A DNA stretch of 5,027 bases from Cyanobacteria bacterium UBA4641 (GCA_002405805.1 DHMN01000053.1:60752-65778), one strand, 5' to 3'; counted from the first letter of the stretch, positions 1-5,000 are shown. Program-made: numbers and translations. The notes: generated by a model not told the origin, from the sequence alone.

Positions 1-22
1 TACTCGGTGTTTCGGAATCTCT
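1..22 (-). repeat. Truncated REP-like hairpin repeat (TTCCGAA variant), cut by the window edge
   Basis: The bases tttcggaatctct at 10-22 match the right half of the hairpin repeat seen at 2216-2242, read in the opposite orientation. The left arm would lie before base 1, and the loop region differs from the other copies (extra gtg), so this copy looks partial or decayed. It is called only by similarity to the other copies in this window. Confidence 0.4.
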
Positions 23-48
23 AGCCTTTCACATAGGTCAGTCAATTA

Positions 49-75
49 GAGACCCTGAAACAAGTTCCGAGTGAC
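49..75 (+). repeat. REP-like hairpin repeat, decayed copy (CCCTGAA variant)
   Basis: This copy reads gagaccctgaaacaagttc and then cgagtgac, and matches the intact copy at 2263-2289 except in the right arm, where ttcaggg has become ttccgag. The 7-bp stem therefore carries two mismatches and the hairpin should be weak. It is preceded at 30-40 by cacataggtca, a flank shared with the repeats near 2245 and 5004. It is non-coding and sits upstream of the chrA promoter. Confidence 0.7.
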
Positions 76-78
76 GCT

Positions 79-118
79 TATTACCTCACCCCTTGTGGGA
101 GAGAGGCAGGGTAAGGGT
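79..118. repeat. GC-rich imperfect inverted-repeat patch
   Basis: A 40-base patch much richer in G and C than its surroundings runs from pyrimidine-rich (cctcacccc) through ttgt into purine-rich sequence (gggagagagg, cagggtaaggg). The halves pair imperfectly around the ttgt loop. It resembles the short C/G-rich intergenic repeats scattered in many bacterial genomes, but no second copy is seen here, so calling it a repeat is inference. Confidence 0.3.
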
Positions 119-180
119 TTGTCCTGTACAGCTTGAAAATTTTCACACATACACTTCCCCCCTCCACCATATTTCCTTCA

Positions 181-209
181 TTGAAATTTACCCACCACTG
201 TGATATATC
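181..209 (+). promoter_or_regulatory. Sigma-70-type promoter of the chrA pair, predicted leaderless start
   Basis: A -35 box TTGAAA (181-186) is followed by a 17-bp spacer and a -10 box TATATC (204-209), with TG at 201-202 making an extended -10. The usual 6-8 base distance puts transcription start at about 215-217, on or next to the ATG at 217. No properly spaced Shine-Dalgarno is present: the only candidate, AGGA at 212-215, is one base from the ATG. The message may therefore be leaderless. Confidence 0.5.
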
Positions 210-216
210 ATAGGAT

Positions 217-792
217 ATGGAGAAAAATTGTTACACAATATTTAAAACTTTTTTCAAAGTCGGAACATTGCTCCTTGGCGGAGGATACGTAATCTTGCCA
301 CTTTTGACAAGTGAACTTGTAGAAAAAAAACAATGGATTACCACTGATGAATTATGCGAATTTTACGCAATCGGAGCATCTCTTCCGGGGATTATTGCAG
401 CAAATACTGCAATTTTCACAGGACGCAAACTCCTTGGGACAAAAGGAGCTGTTGCGGCAACTGTCGGAATGGTTCTACCTGCGTTTTTGGCAATCGTTCT
501 GCTTGCAACAATTTTATCCGAAATCATCAACCTTCCAACAACTCAACATATTTTCTGGGGAGTCGGAATCGGTGTAATTGTACTATTATTCCTTGCAGTT
601 AAAGAAATGTGGAAAAAATCCGTCAACGACAAATTTACACTTTCGATTTATATAGTATGCACAATTCTTGCCCTAACAAGAAAAGTTCCGCTTGCTCTAA
701 TAATTATAGGCGCGTTGATTTGCGGAATCGTTTGGCAAAAGTTTGAAGACAAACAAAAATTAAAAAACGAAAAAGCGGAGGGAAAAGAGTAG
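217..792 (+). CDS. Half-size ChrA/CHR-family transporter, first subunit
   Basis: This 191-residue, very hydrophobic inner-membrane protein is one half of a split CHR (chromate ion transporter) family carrier. Family hallmarks are the N-terminal FFKVGTLLLGGGYVILPLL (residues 12-30, the F-x-G-G-G-Y signature) and SLPGIIAANTAIFTG (55-69, the P-G motif region). Hydrophobic segments follow at about 77-102, 113-130 and 141-173, and the tail is short and charged. The length matches short-chain CHR proteins (about 170-200 residues), which work as pairs, as known for Bacillus subtilis YwrB/YwrA. Its stop codon abuts the ATG of the second half at 793, so the two are surely co-transcribed. The start at 217 is supported by family alignment, but it has no well-spaced ribosome site. 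The segment equivalent to GIKPAG in the partner reads GVGIGV here, so the Arg/Lys-Pro motif is missing. Substrate is unproven: chromate or sulfate-like anions are the family's known cargo. Confidence 0.88.
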   Translation: MEKNCYTIFKTFFKVGTLLLGGGYVILPLLTSELVEKKQWITTDELCEFYAIGASLPGIIAANTAIFTGRKLLGTKGAVAATVGMVLPAFLAIVLLATILSEIINLPTTQHIFWGVGIGVIVLLFLAVKEMWKKSVNDKFTLSIYIVCTILALTRKVPLALIIIGALICGIVWQKFEDKQKLKNEKAEGKE

Positions 793-1332
793 ATGAAATT
801 ATTAATCCAATTATTTTTACAATTTTTCCATGTTGGCGTTTTCTCTTTTGGCGGAGGATATGCAACATTACCGTTTTTATACGATATTGCGGACAAATTC
901 CACTGGTATTCAGCTAAACAATTAACCGATATGCTTGCAATATCTTCAATTACCCCAGGACCTGTTGGCGTGAATGTTGCAACATTTGCAGGTTTCACAA
1001 CAAAAGGGATTCTCGGTGCGTTAATCGCAACAACTGCGGTTATTTTGCCATCATTTATAATTGTGACTATAGTTTCAAAAGTTCTTGACAAATTTAGAAC
1101 AAACAGAACTGTTCAAGGTGCAATCCGTGGCATCAAACCTGCAGGATGTGCGCTATTATCAGCAGTTGGGTTAAAGCTGATTTTCACTTCAAACCTACAT
1201 TTGCTTGGAACATTGATTTTAATTGCATTTATTTCAACAAGTTTCATAAAAAAACAAGACCCGCTTGTTTACCTTGGGATTTCGGCAATAGCAGGACTTG
1301 TTTTAGGGTATTTCAATTGGATTGGAGTATAG
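793..1332 (+). CDS. Half-size ChrA/CHR-family transporter, second subunit
   Basis: This 179-residue membrane protein is homologous to the gene just before it. Both open with the same pattern, here FFHVGVFSFGGGYATLPFL (residues 11-29), followed by SSITPGPVGVNVATFAG (51-67), the canonical family P-G-P motif. A third family block, AIRGIKPAGCALLSAVG (110-126), is the R-x-x-(K/R)-P-A segment that its partner lacks. Hydrophobic stretches lie at about 76-97, 115-131, 136-151 and 159-174. Translation starts directly after the upstream stop (TAG then ATG), with GGAGGG at 777-782 ten bases away, so expression is coupled. The two halves probably form a heterodimer equivalent to one full-length ChrA. No terminator follows: the next gene ends 6 bp away on the other strand. 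Family assignment is firm; substrate is inferred only from the family. Confidence 0.9.
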   Translation: MKLLIQLFLQFFHVGVFSFGGGYATLPFLYDIADKFHWYSAKQLTDMLAISSITPGPVGVNVATFAGFTTKGILGALIATTAVILPSFIIVTIVSKVLDKFRTNRTVQGAIRGIKPAGCALLSAVGLKLIFTSNLHLLGTLILIAFISTSFIKKQDPLVYLGISAIAGLVLGYFNWIGV

Positions 1333-1338
1333 GGAAAT

Positions 1339-1917
1339 TTAAGCTTTTACGCTCATAGGAATATAAACTTTTTGAACATTTTCTTGAGAAACTTGTTTTG
1401 GTTTGGTTGCATTCCAATTTGCAATCACAGAACCGATTGTCTGTCCGATAGTTGATGCAGTAATTGAACCTGCAATAAATACCAAACCGCGAACCAACGG
1501 TTTCCATTTTGCATTTATCGGAAGTTTAGCGATTGCGTTATCCAAATGTCCGCGTTTCATATAGCCTTCACCGATAAACATGCCGGCTAAACAACCACCT
1601 TCTGTCCAGAATGTTTTTTTGCGTTCTTCTTTTGATGCGGTCAACACTTTAAAACCGCTAGAGGCTACAATTAGAGGGTTTACGTGTTCACTTGCAAAAG
1701 TTGCGATTTTGCCAAGACGACGAGCAACAGGGTCAGTTTTTGCAATTTCAAGCACAGTATTTAAACCTTGTGATGCAGGATTTTTCATTTGTGCAACAGA
1801 TTTTGTTACAGCAGCAGCCTGACCGATTGCTACAGGAAGCCTGCCCAAGTCGCCTGATGCCGCTTTATTAGCATTTGTATATGTAAAACCGACTGATGCA
1901 AAATTTACAGGACACAT
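1339..1917 (-). CDS. Unrecognised protein with glycine-rich hydrophobic C-terminal half
   Basis: This 192-residue protein is not one I recognise. The ATG (complement of 1915-1917) is preceded by AAAGG (complement of 1929-1933) at 11 bases, which supports the start. There is no signal peptide. Residues 1-100 are polar to amphipathic with many Ala, Lys and Thr. Residues 105-118 are mildly hydrophobic and glycine-rich (GGCLAGMFIGEG). Residues 141-167 form a long Gly/Ser/Thr-rich hydrophobic stretch (LVFIAGSITASTIGQTIGSV), a plausible membrane helix or hairpin. The tail from about 169 is hydrophilic. It is convergent with the chrA pair, has its own weak upstream promoter, and has no operon partner. 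Uninterrupted reading frame, good ribosome site and neighbour-like codon use make it a real gene. It may be a lineage-restricted protein. Confidence 0.75.
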   Translation of the reverse strand: MCPVNFASVGFTYTNANKAASGDLGRLPVAIGQAAAVTKSVAQMKNPASQGLNTVLEIAKTDPVARRLGKIATFASEHVNPLIVASSGFKVLTASKEERKKTFWTEGGCLAGMFIGEGYMKRGHLDNAIAKLPINAKWKPLVRGLVFIAGSITASTIGQTIGSVIANWNATKPKQVSQENVQKVYIPMSVKA

Positions 1918-1936
1918 ACGACTAATAACCTTTCAC

Positions 1937-1976
1937 ACTATAACCTACATTTATATAAAGTATTTGATTAAAGCAA
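1937..1976 (-). promoter_or_regulatory. Weak candidate promoter for the 1339-1917 gene
   Basis: On the minus strand, TTGCTT (complement of 1971-1976) lies 15 bp before TATAAA (complement of 1950-1955). A second -10-like hexamer, TATAGT (complement of 1937-1942), lies closer to the gene but lacks a good -35. The spacer is short, so this is only a candidate. The predicted leader would be about 25-30 bases. Confidence 0.3.
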
Positions 1977-2072
1977 AATTGCAGAATGGTTAAAAGTTTT
2001 TACATTTGTTAATATATCGGAGGGCAAGAGGGCTGGAAGGCAGGATTGCGAGCTTTTTATGTCTTTTTGAAA

Positions 2073-2115
2073 GCTTAGAAAATTTGCGCGAAGAATGAGC
2101 ACAAAATTTTCTAGC
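2073..2115. repeat. Imperfect long inverted repeat
   Basis: The left arm gcttagaaaatttgcgc (2073-2089) pairs with the right arm gcacaaaattttctagc (2099-2115), whose reverse complement is gctagaaaattttgtgc. Two single-base offsets and one C/T difference interrupt an otherwise 17-base match around a loop of about 9 bases. No T-tract follows, so it is not an obvious terminator. It may be the remnant of a small mobile element or a structured RNA. Confidence 0.5.
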
Positions 2116-2132
2116 TATTCAGAATCTCTAAT

Positions 2133-2160
2133 TAAGCTCCCTGAACTTGTTTCAGGGTCT
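2133..2160 (-). repeat. REP-like hairpin repeat, intact copy in reverse orientation
   Basis: The core ccctgaacttgtttcaggg at 2139-2157 is a perfect 7-bp stem with a 5-base loop, and is the reverse complement of the copy at 2267-2285. Just before it, ttcagaatctct (2118-2129) looks like the right half of a further variant of the same repeat. The gtct after the stem matches the gagac flank of the forward copies. Confidence 0.75.
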
Positions 2161-2215
2161 TTTCCATGTTAATAATTTAGCAAATGTTACTATTGATAAA
2201 TATTGATTATTGAAA

Positions 2216-2242
2216 GGATTCCGAAACGAGTTTGGAATGACA
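2216..2242 (+). repeat. REP-like hairpin repeat, TTCCGAA variant
   Basis: The core ttccgaaacgagtttggaa (2219-2237) forms a 7-bp stem with one G-T pair and a 5-base loop acgag, and is followed by tgac as in the other family members. Both arms differ from the CCCTGAA variant in a way that preserves pairing. It continues rightwards into a flank (to about 2257) also found, inverted, at the window end. Confidence 0.7.
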
Positions 2243-2262
2243 GTGACCTACGTGTTATATTT

Positions 2263-2289
2263 GAGACCCTGAAACAAGTTCAGGGTGAC
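2263..2289 (+). repeat. REP-like hairpin repeat, intact forward copy (CCCTGAA variant)
   Basis: The unit reads gagac, then the hairpin core ccctgaaacaagttcaggg (2267-2285; 7-bp stem, or 8 with the outer A-T pair; loop acaag), then tgac. It is the best preserved forward copy in the window and is inverted relative to the copy at 2139-2157. It lies 66 bases before the -35 box proposed for the 2411 gene. Units of this general form are scattered in intergenic DNA of many bacteria. Confidence 0.8.
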
Positions 2290-2354
2290 TTAATTGATAG
2301 AAACCAAAATTCAATTGTAACAAAATCTTAACAACTACTACAGATGTCCTAAAG

Positions 2355-2383
2355 TTTTCACAAAGATATGCCGAACATATATT
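2355..2383 (+). promoter_or_regulatory. Candidate promoter of the 2411 gene
   Basis: TTTTCA (2355-2360), a 17-bp spacer and TATATT (2378-2383) make a plausible sigma-70 promoter. Start would be near 2390, leaving a leader of about 20 bases with the ribosome site AAAAGGG (2395-2401) nine bases before the ATG. The -35 match is moderate. Confidence 0.4.
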
Positions 2384-2410
2384 TGTAAGGAAACAAAAGG
2401 GATAAGTCTA

Positions 2411-2941
2411 ATGGGTTTAAACGTAAACTACAATTCATTATACAAAAACGGCATTGACACATCTATCTTAAAAGATGTTTCAACTGAAATTTTGCGCCGT
2501 GCTGCCCAAAAGAATTCCCAATACACAAATTCAGTTACTACTCAAAGAGTTAATTCAGTTGCAAAACCTGTTGAATTAGGGGTTGATTTATATCAAGGTA
2601 AAATTGATACTAATGTTCAAAAACAAATCGCAATGAACAATGCTTTGCAATTCCAATTCAATGAAGCAACTTTAAATTCTATTAAATATCTAAATTCTCA
2701 AGCTGCAATTACAAAACAAGTTGATGGCAAATATATGCCTGCAGTTAATGAAGTTGTAACAGAAACTCAAAAAGCTGCCGAAACAACTTCTGCAACTCAC
2801 TTTATGAGCATTTTTGCAGCTGCAACAGCTAAAGATAAAGATGGTTCAAATCCGTTTTATAATGGTGAACTCCTTGGCGGAAAAACTGCTAAAAAAGAAG
2901 AACACAGTGATGTCGAACCATTGAAAAGTATTTTCGCATAA
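2411..2941 (+). CDS. Unrecognised soluble Cys/Trp-free protein
   Basis: This 176-residue protein has no family I can name. The start is well supported by AAAAGGG nine bases upstream. It has no signal peptide and no membrane segment, and it contains neither cysteine nor tryptophan. It is rich in Asn, Gln, Thr, Ala and Lys. Residues 15-35 and about 66-125 look helical and amphipathic. Residues 126-140 (SATHFMSIFAAATA) are the most hydrophobic part. A Lys/Glu-rich linker (159-167) leads to the C-terminus LKSIFA, which partly echoes the internal SIFA at 133-136. It stands alone with its own promoter and a strong terminator downstream, suggesting regulated, possibly high expression. The composition resembles secreted or structural filament-type proteins, but no export signal is visible and I assign no function. 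Confidence 0.75.
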   Translation: MGLNVNYNSLYKNGIDTSILKDVSTEILRRAAQKNSQYTNSVTTQRVNSVAKPVELGVDLYQGKIDTNVQKQIAMNNALQFQFNEATLNSIKYLNSQAAITKQVDGKYMPAVNEVVTETQKAAETTSATHFMSIFAAATAKDKDGSNPFYNGELLGGKTAKKEEHSDVEPLKSIFA

Positions 2942-3001
2942 TAAAAGATTTCTCAAAAAAGTTTAAAATTTTCCTTCCTTTTGTTTACTATTTTCCTATT
3001 T

Positions 3002-3029
3002 AATATCTCCCCAAGGAGATATTTTTTTT
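3002..3029 (+). terminator. Intrinsic terminator after the 2411 gene
   Basis: A perfect 9-bp stem, aatatctcc (3002-3010) with ggagatatt (3015-3023), closes a ccaa loop and runs straight into eight consecutive T (3022-3029). It lies 60 bases after the stop at 2941 and isolates that gene from the OmpH-like gene. Confidence 0.9.
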
Positions 3030-3114
3030 ATGCACAAATTTTATCCGTCTGTCTGATTTAGAATCTTTTGGCTTGGTTTATCTTTGCAGTAATCAGAAAG
3101 GAAAGTAGGGTAAA

Positions 3115-3576
3115 ATGAAAATTAATATTTGGTTTGTAATCGCTTGTGTCTTAGTTTTTTGTGTTGGGTACAATATGAACGATGTTGCAGTTTCTTTTCC
3201 GAAATACAAAGTTGCGGTGATTGATGTGGCGCAAGTTTTGGAAAATTCTAACGAGGTTCAGGAATTGAAACGTGCGCAGGATAAGGATATGGAAGAGTTA
3301 AACACGCTTATTTCAAAGGCGCAAAATGATTTGTTAAATGAGCATAACAAGTCAAAACTTATCCAAAAAGAATCTGACTACAGACAACAAATTGAAACCA
3401 AAAAGAAAAATATGGATAAAGAATACTCTTCAAAATTAGCCAAAATCAATGACCATATTCGCTCAATGATTTCTAAAGAGGCTAAAAAGTCTAATTATAA
3501 TCTTGTGTTACCAACCGGCATGGTTATATCAGGCGGAGATGATATTACCGCCAATGTGATTAAACAAATGAAATAA
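3115..3576 (+). CDS. OmpH/Skp-family periplasmic chaperone-like protein
   Basis: This 153-residue protein matches the Skp/OmpH layout. It opens with a hydrophobic export signal or anchor (residues 4-19). Next comes the typical start of the fold, YKVAVIDVAQVLENS (31-45). A long, highly charged coiled-coil of Lys, Glu, Gln and Asp follows (about 46-125). It closes with the family's C-terminal strand region YNLVLPTGMVISGGDDIT (128-145), then VIKQMK. E. coli Skp has 161 residues, so this is full length. Skp trimers hold unfolded outer-membrane proteins in the periplasm, implying a diderm cell. The Cys at residue 16 sits in LVFC, a poor lipobox, so a lipoprotein is unlikely. AAAGGA (3097-3102) and AGGG (3107-3110) precede the ATG. 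It is not next to bamA or lpx genes here, so a Skp role is inferred from the fold alone. Confidence 0.85.
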   Translation: MKINIWFVIACVLVFCVGYNMNDVAVSFPKYKVAVIDVAQVLENSNEVQELKRAQDKDMEELNTLISKAQNDLLNEHNKSKLIQKESDYRQQIETKKKNMDKEYSSKLAKINDHIRSMISKEAKKSNYNLVLPTGMVISGGDDITANVIKQMK

Positions 3577-3612
3577 TTTCGTTTATCCAACAAAGATTGC
3601 ATTTTGTGGTCG

Positions 3613-4455
3613 TTAAACAAGGCTTGCTGCATTATATGAACTTCTTACAAGTGGTCCGATTTGGAAATTTTTGATTCCAATTGATGCGGCAAGTTTTTTC
3701 AATTCTTCGTACTCATCAAGACTATAATATTTTGCGACAGGCAAATGTTCTTTTGATGGTTGAATGTATTGCCCAATTGTCAAAATATCGCACCCAACAT
3801 TGTATAAATCTTCGATGGTTTCTTTTATTTGTTCAAAAGTTTCCCCTAGCCCAATCATCATTCCTGATTTGGTTTGAATGTCGCTATTTTGCTTGATGTA
3901 TTTCAAAACTTCTAAAGAATTGTCATAATTGCCTTGAGGGCGAGCTGTTTTGAATAGCGCTCTGACTGTTTCAATATTGTGGTTAAAAACATCAGGATGA
4001 GCTTTTATGATTGTCTCAAGGGAGTCTTTTCGGTTTTTGAAATCAGGAGTTAAAATTTCGATTTTGACATAAGGAGAAAATTTTCTGATTTCGTAAATGC
4101 AGTTTGCAAAATGTTCTGCTCCGCCATCAGGCAAGTCATCTCGCGTTACAGAGGTTATTACTGCATATTTTAATCCCAAATCATTGACCGCTTTTGCAAT
4201 ATGTTTTGGCTCTTGTGGGTCAAGGGGTTCTGGTTTATTGCACGAAATATTACAATATCTGCAATTCCTTGTACAGCTGTTTCCCATAATAAGAAATGTT
4301 GCGGTGTTTTTTGTGTAACATTCATTTTTATTTGGACAGCGAGCGTTTTCACAGACTGTATTTAAACAGTTGTGTTTCAAGATTTTACGCACATTTCTTG
4401 TCGTATCGGTATCAATTATTGGGCGTTTTAAAAATTCCGGTAATCTTTCGCGCAT
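3613..4455 (-). CDS. lipA: Lipoyl synthase
   Basis: LipA is a radical-SAM enzyme that inserts two sulfurs at C6 and C8 of protein-bound octanoyl groups, making the lipoyl cofactor of 2-oxoacid dehydrogenases and the glycine cleavage system. All diagnostic residues are present. The auxiliary 4Fe-4S cluster uses Cys35, Cys40 and Cys46 (C-x4-C-x5-C) plus the serine of the C-terminal RSSY (271-274). The SAM cluster motif is Cys61, Cys65 and Cys68 (CTRNCRYC). Further family blocks are TSVTRDDLPDGGA (101-113), NHNIETV (158-164), GMMIGLGET (198-206) and GQYIQPSKEHLPV (228-240). At 280 residues it is shorter than E. coli LipA (321), mostly at the N-terminus, but is complete. AAGGGA (complement of 4464-4469) lies 8 bases before the ATG. 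It is convergent with the OmpH-like gene and divergent from the secreted-protein gene. No lipB or lplA partner lies in the window. Confidence 0.97.
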   Translation of the reverse strand: MRERLPEFLKRPIIDTDTTRNVRKILKHNCLNTVCENARCPNKNECYTKNTATFLIMGNSCTRNCRYCNISCNKPEPLDPQEPKHIAKAVNDLGLKYAVITSVTRDDLPDGGAEHFANCIYEIRKFSPYVKIEILTPDFKNRKDSLETIIKAHPDVFNHNIETVRALFKTARPQGNYDNSLEVLKYIKQNSDIQTKSGMMIGLGETFEQIKETIEDLYNVGCDILTIGQYIQPSKEHLPVAKYYSLDEYEELKKLAASIGIKNFQIGPLVRSSYNAASLV

Positions 4456-4480
4456 TTTTTTGTTCCCTTCGGTTTTTAAT

Positions 4481-4486
4481 ATTATA
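4481..4486 (-). promoter_or_regulatory. -10 element of the lipA promoter
   Basis: The minus strand carries a perfect TATAAT (complement of 4481-4486). Transcription would start near 4474, giving a leader of about 18 bases that contains the AAGGGA ribosome site. The -35 region (around 4504-4509, ATCAAA on the minus strand) is a poor match, so activation or a weak promoter is possible. Confidence 0.5.
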
Positions 4487-4504
4487 TAACAAATTTTTTT
4501 ATGT

Positions 4505-4533
4505 TTGATTTTTATACAATTACGTTATATAAG
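4505..4533 (+). promoter_or_regulatory. Promoter of the small secreted-protein gene
   Basis: TTGATT (4505-4510), a 17-bp spacer and TATAAG (4528-4533) form a good sigma-70 promoter. Start would be near 4540, with a 30-base leader holding AGGAG (4557-4561) nine bases before the ATG. It is divergent from the lipA -10; the two -10 boxes are about 40 bp apart. Confidence 0.5.
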
Positions 4534-4570
4534 TATATTAACGAGATATTCTAAATAGGAGCAAAACAAA

Positions 4571-4927
4571 ATGAAAAAATTAGCATTATTACTAACATTG
4601 ATATCATTTTCTGCAGTAGCTTATGCAACTGAACCGTTGTTGTTAGACCCATTACCTGCATCTGAATATGCAAATATTCCTGCAGTATCTACTACAACAA
4701 CCAATTCATCAGGTTTACAAGTATCAGTTCCGGGTCAAGCCGGCATGGAAGCTACATTTACACCTGTTAGCAAATTGGATTCTAATATGATTCCGCAAAA
4801 TGCTGCAGCAGAAGGTCTTCCTGTACCTGTGAAGCAAACTCCGAGAGTAAGAATCCAAACAAAACAAAGAAGTCAAGGTAATGCATATTGGAATGCAGGT
4901 GGCAAAGGCACAAAATCATTCTTTTAA
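4571..4927 (+). CDS. Small secreted protein of unknown function
   Basis: This 118-residue protein begins with a textbook Sec signal peptide: MKK, a hydrophobic core LALLLTLISFSAV, and a signal-peptidase I site AYA at 17-19, so cleavage is expected before Thr20. The mature part has about 99 residues. It starts with a Leu/Pro-rich segment (EPLLLDPLPASEY), followed by a low-complexity Thr/Ser stretch (40-47). The middle (48-90) is rich in Val, Pro and Ala. The tail (91-118) is basic and polar, with PRVRIQTKQR and a Gly-rich end finishing in SFF. It has no cysteine and no membrane segment beyond the signal, so it is probably periplasmic or extracellular, largely extended or disordered. It has its own promoter, AGGAG ribosome site and a very strong terminator, so it looks monocistronic. 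I do not recognise the family. Confidence 0.8.
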   Translation: MKKLALLLTLISFSAVAYATEPLLLDPLPASEYANIPAVSTTTTNSSGLQVSVPGQAGMEATFTPVSKLDSNMIPQNAAAEGLPVPVKQTPRVRIQTKQRSQGNAYWNAGGKGTKSFF

Positions 4928-4948
4928 TGAATAAGTTTTAAGTTTTAT

Positions 4949-4984
4949 AGCGACCCACAGGCACATGCCTGTGGGTCGCTTTTG
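4949..4984 (+). terminator. Strong intrinsic terminator after the secreted-protein gene
   Basis: A perfect 14-bp GC-rich stem (4949-4962 with 4967-4980) closes an acat loop and is followed by a short T-run (4980-4983), then gttattt. It lies 21 bases after the stop codon at 4927. The stem is much longer and richer in GC than the 3002-3029 terminator, although the T-run is shorter. Confidence 0.88.
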
Positions 4985-5000
4985 TTATTTGAAATGATAG

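Larger units (their letters stand above)
1918..2410. other. Long intergenic region with repeats
   Basis: This 493-base stretch separates two divergent orphan genes. From left to right it holds the minus-strand promoter area (to about 1976), an AT-rich stretch, a purine-rich patch (about 2019-2050, with gagggc, agagggc and ggaaggcagg), an imperfect long inverted repeat (2073-2115), three REP-like hairpins (2139-2289), and the promoter and ribosome site of the 2411 gene. I see no convincing coding sequence or structured RNA gene beyond these. Confidence 0.7.

Noticed and set aside
134..145. Palindrome tgaaaattttca as an operator upstream of chrA
   Set aside because: It is a short AT-rich palindrome expected by chance in such DNA, about 36 bp upstream of the proposed -35, with no second copy near a promoter.
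648..1091. A 147-codon minus-strand open frame across the chrA gene junction
   Set aside because: It is fully antisense to two well-supported CHR-family genes and its protein has no family features.
2095..2172. A 25-codon open frame starting at an ATG within the intergenic region
   Set aside because: It has no ribosome site, and most of its translation comes from the inverted repeat and the reverse hairpin copy, so it is a chance frame through repeats.
2116..2290. Clustered short repeats as a possible CRISPR array
   Set aside because: The units are in mixed orientation, differ in sequence, have irregular spacing and no spacer-like regularity, and no cas genes are present.
3115..3170. Lipoprotein signal in the OmpH-like protein (Cys at residue 16)
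   Set aside because: The residues before the Cys are LVF, and Phe at -1 is not compatible with a lipobox.
3577..3612. Possible bidirectional terminator between the OmpH-like gene and lipA
   Set aside because: Only about five contiguous base pairs (acaaa with tttgt) plus a short outer gttta/taaac match can form, and no T-run follows on either strand.
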